Positions 1 to 4,652 of a stretch of 5,648 nt of DNA are shown piece after piece (the first letter of the stretch is position 1; every line of letters begins with the position of its first letter). A model generated the notes under the pieces. It had not been told where the DNA came from and searched no databases. It was given only the letters and a program-made list of their open reading frames with translations. Both the position numbers and the translations under genes were made by a program. The stretch is from JANNAT01 sp043766915 (GTDB lineage: Bacteria; Pseudomonadota; Alphaproteobacteria; Rhodobacterales; Rhodobacteraceae): assembly GCA_043766915.1 (NCBI GenBank), contig JAYUHO010000124.1:1-5648 (forward strand), in the 5' to 3' direction.

Positions 1-908
1 AGCAAGGCGTCAATTTCGGCGCGCGCGGGCATGGACGGAGCCGTGCCTGCGCGGGTGACTGAAATTCCTGCCGTGGCACAGCCAAAGCGCACGGCATCAA
101 TCACATCGCGCCCTTCCGACAGCGCCACCGCAAAGCCGCCGTTGAACGCATCACCCGCCCCGGTTGTTTCTACCACGGGCCCCGCCGAGATCACCGGCAC
201 ATGCACCGACCGACTGGCATCATGATAGAGCGCACCCTTATCGCCCAGCGTGATCACCACCGCGCCGACCCCACGTGACAGTAAAACGTCCGCCGCAAGC
301 TTTGCTTCGGGAATCGAAGTGACGGGCAGACCCGTCAACGCCTCGGTTTCGGTTTCATTCGGGGTGATATAGTCACAAAGCGCCAGAATATCATCGCCCA
401 AACGGGCCGCAGGGGCGGGGTTCAGGATGGTGATAACCCCTGCTGCACGCGCGATTTCCAAGCCGCGTTTGGCGGCGGGGATCGGTTGTTCCAACTGGGT
501 GACAAAGATCGCAGCACTGGCAATCAGATCGGCCTTGGCCTCGACATCTGCCACCGAAACCCGCCCAGCAGCACCGGGTGCAACGATAATCGCGTTATTG
601 CCGGTGGCGTTTTCAATAAAGATGTAAGCCGCGCCGGTATAGCTTTCGTGGTCCACCGTGACCTCTGGCACAACGCCAGCCTTGGCCCAGGTGGCCCGCG
701 CGATATCGGCAAAGGCATCGTCGCCCAGCCGGGTGATGAAATGCACGGTCCCCCCCGCCATGGCGGCGGCAACCGACTGGTTTGATCCTTTGCCCCCCGG
801 GCCAAGCACAAACGACTGGCCCATAATCGTTTCGCCCATTTTCGGCTGGCGTTCCGCGCGGTAGGCGGTGTCGGCCACAAAGATGCCAAGAATAACAATC
901 GGTTTCAT
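1..908 (-). CDS. Ribokinase-like PfkB-family sugar kinase, 3' end cut by window edge
   Basis: Cytoplasmic kinase expected to phosphorylate a pentose or related sugar with ATP. The frame is open for 302 codons from ATG at 908 and runs off the left edge with no stop; ribokinases are about 300-310 residues, so little is missing. Seen: GGKGSNQ at residues 38-44 (sugar-binding Gly-Gly-Lys and Asn), TQLE ending at Glu140, NPAPA at 163-167, PNETE at 183-187, and TTGAGDAFNGG at 248-258 with catalytic base Asp253 and the anion hole. Odd: the N-terminal motif is GIFVAD (8-13) where E. coli RbsK has GSINAD; the sugar-contacting Asn is Val11, while Asp13 is kept. The start has an AGGTG ribosome site at 916-920, 7 nt upstream and inside the end of the mutarotase gene; the genes are 4 nt apart, so translational coupling is likely. 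Kinase family is secure; ribose as substrate is not. Confidence 0.93.
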   Translation of the reverse strand, partial: MKPIVILGIFVADTAYRAERQPKMGETIMGQSFVLGPGGKGSNQSVAAAMAGGTVHFITRLGDDAFADIARATWAKAGVVPEVTVDHESYTGAAYIFIENATGNNAIIVAPGAAGRVSVADVEAKADLIASAAIFVTQLEQPIPAAKRGLEIARAAGVITILNPAPAARLGDDILALCDYITPNETETEALTGLPVTSIPEAKLAADVLLSRGVGAVVITLGDKGALYHDASRSVHVPVISAGPVVETTGAGDAFNGGFAVALSEGRDVIDAVRFGCATAGISVTRAGTAPSMPARAEIDAL

Positions 909-912
909 GTCG

Positions 913-1365
913 TCACACCTCTGGTGGGATCACGCCTTTGCGCAACATAAAGCAGCCATAGAACCGCCGCTCGCCGGTTTGGATCACCGCATAGGCTTGG
1001 CGTGCCATATCGTAAAAGGCAAACCGCTCGATGGATTGCATGGGCCGCGCACGGCCCTCGGCGCGGTCAATCTCGACCTGCACTTCGGCTTGCACGGGCG
1101 GAATTTCTCCCGGTGCACCGACCATTTCCATGCGCCCGGCGAAATCATCAACGAACGTGTCCAGCGGATACACCGACAGGATCGCGCGGGCGGCTTCGGC
1201 CGAGGTCAGATTGTCCATCCGCAGCAATTTGCCCGTCACGGTGGCCCGCGCCACTGAATCCGACGGAAAGTTGGTATCGGCAAGGATCAGCACATCGCCG
1301 TGCCCCATGGCGCGCAAGGTGGCCAAAACTTCGGCGTTCAGACGGGGATCAAGTCCTTTAAGCAT
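913..1365 (-). CDS. RbsD/FucU-family sugar mutarotase
   Basis: Predicted cytoplasmic enzyme interconverting anomers (pyranose/furanose or alpha/beta) of an imported monosaccharide, so that the next enzyme gets the right form. The 150-residue protein fits the family (about 130-150). Seen: MLKGLDPRLN start, MGHGD with catalytic-type His22, ILADTNFP with Asp30, ERFAFYDMARQAYAVIQTGE at 113-132, and a C-terminal YGCFMLRKGVIP. The ERFAFYxxA and TGE segments match FucU better than RbsD. Odd: the family YGN motif reads YGC (Tyr136-Gly137-Cys138), replacing an Asn near the active site. The ATG at 1363-1365 follows a GAAGGAAAG ribosome site. It lies between the ATPase (36-nt gap) and the kinase (4-nt gap) in one minus-strand operon. 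Family is firm; fucose versus ribose or another sugar cannot be decided, so no symbol is given. Confidence 0.92.
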   Translation of the reverse strand: MLKGLDPRLNAEVLATLRAMGHGDVLILADTNFPSDSVARATVTGKLLRMDNLTSAEAARAILSVYPLDTFVDDFAGRMEMVGAPGEIPPVQAEVQVEIDRAEGRARPMQSIERFAFYDMARQAYAVIQTGERRFYGCFMLRKGVIPPEV

Positions 1366-1401
1366 CGGCTTTCCTTCACGGCAGTATTGGGAGCGGGGCG
1401 G

Positions 1402-2454
1402 TCAGGTTAACCGCTTACCTGTTGCTTTGCTGAATATATGTGCGGCGCCTGCATCGGGGGCCAGGGTGATCGGGTCACCCGGTTTGAAGGCAACGCGGTC
1501 GCGGAACACTGCCGTCATGTCGCGGCCATCCATGCGCACCACGACATGGGTTTCAGACCCCGTCGGTTCAACCACGGCCACCACGCCCGAAAGACCGTGA
1601 CCCGCGGGCCGGAACGATTCGGGGCGGATGCCAAAAATCACCTCATCGCCCTCGGCCACCGTGCAGCCTGCTGGCATGTCCAGCATCACCTCGCCAACCT
1701 GCACCCGGCCACCTGACACGCGGCCGGCGATCAAGTTCATCGACGGAGAGCCGATAAAGCTGGCGACAAACACATTCGCGGGGCGGTCATACAATTCCAG
1801 CGGCGCGCCCACCTGCTCGATATGGCCACCCTGCATCACCACGATCTTATCGGCCATCGTCATCGCCTCGATCTGATCATGCGTCACATAAACCGTAGTG
1901 GTTTTCAGCCGCAAATGCAGCGCACGGATTTCAGTGCGCATCTGCACGCGCAGTTTGGCGTCCAGATTTGACAGCGGCTCATCAAACAAAAACACCTTCG
2001 GATCACGCACAATGGCGCGGCCCATCGCCACCCGTTGGCGCTGACCGCCTGACAAAGCGCGCGGAAACCGATCAAGATACGGCGTCAGGCCCAGAATTTC
2101 AGCAGCATGTTCTACCTTGGCACGCACCGCGTCGGGCGTCATGCCGCGCATTTTCAGCGCAAAGCCCATATTGGCCGCCACGGTTTTGTGCGGGTAAAGC
2201 GCATAGTTCTGGAACACCATGGCGATATCGCGTTCCGATGGCGGCAGGTTGTTCACCCGGGCGGTGCCGATGTTGACGTCGCCCGCCGTCACCTCTTCCA
2301 GCCCTGCGATCATCCGCAACAAGGTTGATTTGCCACAGCCCGATGGCCCGACCAGCACCACAAATTCGCCGTCCGCAATGTCAAGGTTCAGCCCATGGAT
2401 CACCTGCGCGCCGCCATAATTTTTGCGCAGATTGCGGATCGTCACTTCGGCCAT
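1402..2454 (-). CDS. Sugar ABC transporter ATP-binding protein, UgpC/MalK type (CUT1)
   Basis: ATPase subunit that dimerises on the inner face of the membrane and powers the importer encoded divergently. All nucleotide-binding motifs are present in the 350 residues: Walker A GPSGCGKST at 36-44, Q-loop Gln82, signature LSGGQRQR at 134-141, Walker B VFLFDEP at 154-160, D-loop SNLD at 162-165 and H-loop His192. The MalK-type junction FIGSPSMN (233-240) leads into a C-terminal OB/TOBE regulatory domain (about 240-345). Length and architecture are normal for CUT1 ATPases, unlike the double-domain RbsA ATPases of CUT2 systems. The start follows a GGGGGG-containing ribosome site at 2464-2469. It is first in the leftward operon, about 57 nt below the predicted promoter. 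UgpC, MalK, MsmK and SmoK cannot be told apart by sequence, and such ATPases can serve several transporters, so no symbol is given. Confidence 0.96.
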   Translation of the reverse strand: MAEVTIRNLRKNYGGAQVIHGLNLDIADGEFVVLVGPSGCGKSTLLRMIAGLEEVTAGDVNIGTARVNNLPPSERDIAMVFQNYALYPHKTVAANMGFALKMRGMTPDAVRAKVEHAAEILGLTPYLDRFPRALSGGQRQRVAMGRAIVRDPKVFLFDEPLSNLDAKLRVQMRTEIRALHLRLKTTTVYVTHDQIEAMTMADKIVVMQGGHIEQVGAPLELYDRPANVFVASFIGSPSMNLIAGRVSGGRVQVGEVMLDMPAGCTVAEGDEVIFGIRPESFRPAGHGLSGVVAVVEPTGSETHVVVRMDGRDMTAVFRDRVAFKPGDPITLAPDAGAAHIFSKATGKRLT

Positions 2455-2519
2455 ATCGACATTCCCCCCGGTCTTGCCGCCAAGAAGTAACGAAGCCGGG
2501 CGGGGCTGTCCATCGGCTG

Positions 2520-2548
2520 ATCATACTAACATGTTAGAATCTTGACAG
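2520..2548 (-). promoter_or_regulatory. Predicted sigma-70 promoter of the leftward operon
   Basis: Read on the minus strand, CTGTCA (plus 2543-2548, 4/6 to TTGACA) is followed after exactly 17 nt by TATGAT (plus 2520-2525, 5/6 to TATAAT). Transcription would start near 2512 and give a leader of roughly 57 nt before the ATPase start. The palindrome core 2526-2537 lies wholly in the spacer, so a bound protein would block this promoter. Prediction by eye, with no transcript data. Confidence 0.6.
2523..2540. promoter_or_regulatory. Palindromic operator candidate in the divergent region
   Basis: ATACTAACATGTTAGAAT is a dyad with a perfect 12-bp core CTAACATGTTAG (2526-2537) and one mismatched pair before matching AT/AT flanks. 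It lies in the only sizeable non-coding region between the divergent arms and overlaps the leftward promoter spacer. Compact AT-rich dyads like this suit winged-helix regulators such as GntR-family proteins. It lacks the central CG common in LacI-family operators. The regulator is not in the window, so its family is a guess. A related half-site, AACATG at 2566-2571, lies 38 bp away. Confidence 0.65.
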
Positions 2549-2570
2549 GGCAGAAGTGGCGCGGCAACAT
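2542..2570 (+). promoter_or_regulatory. Predicted sigma-70 promoter of the binding protein/permease operon
   Basis: A perfect TTGACA at 2542-2547 is followed after 17 nt by CAACAT (2565-2570), a weak -10 (3/6). A start near 2577 would give a leader of about 140 nt before the GTG start. The -35 begins 4 nt after the palindrome core and overlaps the leftward -35. A weak -10 beside an operator could mean activator dependence or just the loose -10 use of alphaproteobacteria. The -35 is clear; the -10 is tentative. Confidence 0.45.
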
Positions 2571-2596
2571 GACGTTAAGGAATGCTGCCACGGGGG

Positions 2597-2609
2597 AGGG
2601 GAGGCCCCT
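2597..2609 (+). other. Small GC-rich hairpin in the binding-protein leader
   Basis: AGGGG and CCCCT can pair around a 3-nt AGG loop in the predicted 5' leader of the binding protein gene. There is no following U-run, so it is not an intrinsic terminator. The surrounding leader (2577-2719) contains no recognised riboswitch motif. It may be chance in GC-rich DNA. Confidence 0.25.
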
Positions 2610-2705
2610 ATGACGATGCGCGGTGTAGGCCGTGCTGTTCAGCTTCCATTTTGACTTCGATCCATCACACCAAATGCGCGGCACAGCCGTGCGCAACAAA
2701 TGAAT

Positions 2706-2722
2706 AGGGAGAAGACGTCGTG
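2706..2722 (+). promoter_or_regulatory. Ribosome binding site and GTG start of the binding protein
   Basis: AGGGAG (2706-2711) lies 8 nt before GTG at 2720-2722. An in-frame TAG at 2705-2707 makes this GTG the first possible start. The next in-frame ATG (2744) has no ribosome site upstream and would leave only six residues before the twin-arginine pair. GTG is therefore preferred. Confidence 0.75.
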
Positions 2723-4354
2723 AAAGTAGAGATTTATGATGCAATGGCGCGGACGACGCTAAGCCGTCGGCGGATGTTGCAGGGGGCCACCGCCCTGACG
2801 GCGCTGGCCATGATGCCGCGCGCGATGGGCTTTGGTCCCGCGATGGCACAAGAAGATGTGCGGGCGGCGATCCTGAAGATACCCGGCGTCGGCAATGGCA
2901 GCCCAACCGATGCTGATTGGCAGAAGGTTGGCGAGATGTGCCTTGGCGCGACCAAAGCCAATGTCGCCGAGGGCGAGTTTGCAGGCGTAGAGCTGACGTT
3001 CTTTGGCATCAACAACAACGGGTTGCATAACATCTTGTTCCGCGGCCTGCTGAAAGGCTGGGAAACCTACACCGGGGCCAAGATCAACTGGATTGACCTT
3101 GCCCAAGCCGATTACAACCCGCGTCTGCAGCAGAATATCGCCACTGGCACGGTCGATTTTGACATCATCGCGATGGGTGCGCCACTGGAAGGCGATACCG
3201 CCAGCAAGGGCTTGCTGGACGAGATGCCCGATTGGGTCAAAGCCCAGATCGATATGGATGACTATGTGGGTTATCTGAAGGCCCCTGTTGGCACATGGGA
3301 CGGCAAGACCTACCGCGTTTCCATCGACGGCGATTGTCATACCTTTGCGTATCGCAAGGATTACTTCGGTGAAGGTGCTATTGGCGGGGCCGAGGTGCCA
3401 AAGACATGGCAGCAGGTGAATGCGGTGTCCAAGGCGCTGGTCGGTCAGACCGATCCGCTGACGGCGCAGCCCGCCATCGGTTATCTTGATCCATTGAAAG
3501 GCTGGGGCGGGTTCGGGTTCTATTTCCTTGAAAACCGCGCTGCCGCCTATGCCAAGCATCCGGGCGATCCGGCATGGTTGTTCGATCCTGAAACCATGAA
3601 GCCACGGGTGAACAATCCGGCTTGGGTGCAGGCCATCCAGGATGTGATGGACCTGATCGCGACGCCGGGTGCATATCCTGCCGATCAGATCAACGCCGAT
3701 CCGGGCACCACTGCGTTTTCGCAGTTCCTGGCGGGCACGGGTTCAATGTTGATGTGGTGGGGCGATGTGGGCTCGAACGCGCGCACGTCGGATACGTCGG
3801 TGGTGGGCGATGTGGTTGGCTTCGGGATCAACCCCGGATCAGACAGGGTTTACAACAGCCTGACCAGCGCGTGGGAAGAAACCTATAATGAGGCGCCAAA
3901 CATGGTCTATCTGGGCTGGGGCGTTTACGTCACCAACCGGGTTTCGGCGGATGAGAAAAAGCGCAAAGCGGCGTGGTCGGCAGCAGCCCATCTGGGCGGT
4001 AAGGATCTGTCGCTGTGGATGTCGGCCTATCCATCTGGCTTTCAACCCTACCGCAACAGCCACTTCCAGTATGCCGAATGGGAAGCAGCAGGCTATGACC
4101 GCGCCTTTGTCGAGGATTATCTGGGGTCAAACGCAGACAGCTATAACCACCCCAACCCCGCGATCGAGCCGCGCATTCCTGGCATCTTCCAATACTACTC
4201 GGTTGCCGAGGATGAATTGGCCAAGGGCTATGCGGGCACCTACAAATCGGCGCAAGAAACCGCAGATGCCATTGCCGCCGCGTGGGAAAAGATCACCGAC
4301 AGCATTGGCCGTGACGGGCAGGTAAAGCTGTATAAGGCGTCACTGGGGATGTAG
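2720..4354 (+). CDS. Tat-exported family 1 sugar-binding protein of a CUT1 ABC importer
   Basis: Periplasmic receptor that captures the substrate and delivers it to the membrane permeases. The 544-residue precursor begins with a twin-arginine signal: LSRRRML (Arg16, Arg17), a hydrophobic stretch rich in Ala, Leu and Met, then AMA before Gln44, the likely cleavage point. The mature part shows a family 1 solute-binding pattern: first strand GVELTFFG at 89-96, DFDIIAMG near 146-153, YRKDYF at 211-216 and FLAGTGSMLMWWGDVG near 338-353, with many aromatics suited to sugar stacking. It is longer than the usual 400-450 residues of CUT1 receptors, including a roughly 40-residue mature N-terminal stretch before the first strand. 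It is first in the rightward operon, followed by 295 nt of structured non-coding sequence and then the permease. Family assignment is good; the ligand is unknown. Confidence 0.9.
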   Translation: MKVEIYDAMARTTLSRRRMLQGATALTALAMMPRAMGFGPAMAQEDVRAAILKIPGVGNGSPTDADWQKVGEMCLGATKANVAEGEFAGVELTFFGINNNGLHNILFRGLLKGWETYTGAKINWIDLAQADYNPRLQQNIATGTVDFDIIAMGAPLEGDTASKGLLDEMPDWVKAQIDMDDYVGYLKAPVGTWDGKTYRVSIDGDCHTFAYRKDYFGEGAIGGAEVPKTWQQVNAVSKALVGQTDPLTAQPAIGYLDPLKGWGGFGFYFLENRAAAYAKHPGDPAWLFDPETMKPRVNNPAWVQAIQDVMDLIATPGAYPADQINADPGTTAFSQFLAGTGSMLMWWGDVGSNARTSDTSVVGDVVGFGINPGSDRVYNSLTSAWEETYNEAPNMVYLGWGVYVTNRVSADEKKRKAAWSAAAHLGGKDLSLWMSAYPSGFQPYRNSHFQYAEWEAAGYDRAFVEDYLGSNADSYNHPNPAIEPRIPGIFQYYSVAEDELAKGYAGTYKSAQETADAIAAAWEKITDSIGRDGQVKLYKASLGM

Positions 4355-4424
4355 CCGTTTGCACGGTGCGCCTAAAGATACATGCTAAGGTTGATTGCGT
4401 AGCAATTGTCTTCGTGTTGACCGT

Positions 4425-4534
4425 GTCAGATTTGCCCAAAGCAAATCTGACCGCGCCCGAACCGCCCCCACGGGGCGGGCGCGACACGTGTCGCACCCTA
4501 AGAGCCCCGTCGGTTCGGGCGCGGTCAGCTTTGC
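4425..4534. repeat. Nested inverted-repeat element between binding protein and permease genes
   Basis: Two overlapping inverted repeats. The first pairs 4425-4435 with 4441-4451, an exact 11-bp stem (GTCAGATTTGC and its complement) with a CCAAA loop. The second pairs 4441-4464 with 4511-4534, 24 bp with one mismatch. Inside it, ACGGGGC (4470-4476) matches GCCCCGT (4504-4510), and a perfect 14-bp palindrome GCGACACGTGTCGC lies at 4481-4494. Segment 4441-4451 is shared, so the two folds exclude each other. No U-run follows, so it is not a classical terminator. Open frames across it are low-complexity shadows without a supported start. Position and form suggest a REP-like dispersed intergenic element; whether it recurs in the genome cannot be seen here. 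Confidence 0.8.
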
Positions 4535-4602
4535 ACCCAATCGCGGGGGAGCGTAGAGTGGGGGGTGGGGTGTGCATTCATGCGCACCATGCATTGAACC
4601 AA

Positions 4603-4627
4603 ATGCGCCGGGTATTCCCCGGCGCAT
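4603..4627 (+). other. GC-rich hairpin just before the permease ribosome binding site
   Basis: ATGCGCCGGG (4603-4612) and CCCGGCGCAT (4618-4627) form a perfect 10-bp stem around a TATTC loop. It ends 11 nt before the permease ribosome site AGGA at 4639-4642. No U-run follows, so termination is unlikely. It could protect the downstream message from 3' decay, mark a processing site, or influence ribosome loading. The rest of the 4355-4649 gap, outside this hairpin and the nested repeat, shows nothing I recognise. Confidence 0.7.
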
Positions 4628-4638
4628 ATGAATTGAAT

Positions 4639-4652
4639 AGGATATTGGCTTG
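4639..4652 (+). promoter_or_regulatory. Ribosome binding site and TTG start of the permease
   Basis: AGGA at 4639-4642 lies 7 nt before TTG at 4650-4652. An in-frame TAG at 4638-4640 rules out any start further upstream. The next in-frame ATG is about 40 codons on, inside the first membrane segment, and would destroy it. TTG is the best start and predicts modest translation. Confidence 0.7.

Noticed and set aside
524..898. Minus-strand 124-codon frame inside the kinase gene
   Set aside because: It is out of frame with the kinase, whose motifs are all present in the adjacent frame; the shadow's composition is low-complexity Pro/Arg/Ser.
1031..1600. Plus-strand 189-codon frame across the mutarotase and ATPase genes
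   Set aside because: It lies antisense to two strongly supported genes, has no ribosome site or recognisable domain, and spans their gap.
2651..2679. Second possible rightward promoter with TTGACT as -35
   Set aside because: No acceptable -10 hexamer is found at 16-18 nt spacing.
2759..3559. Minus-strand 266-codon frame
   Set aside because: It is antisense to the binding protein gene, a common effect of high-GC codon bias; no family motif is visible.
4425..4451. Intrinsic terminator after the binding protein gene
   Set aside because: The stem is strong but followed by GC-rich sequence rather than a U-run, and the permease downstream is presumably in the same operon.
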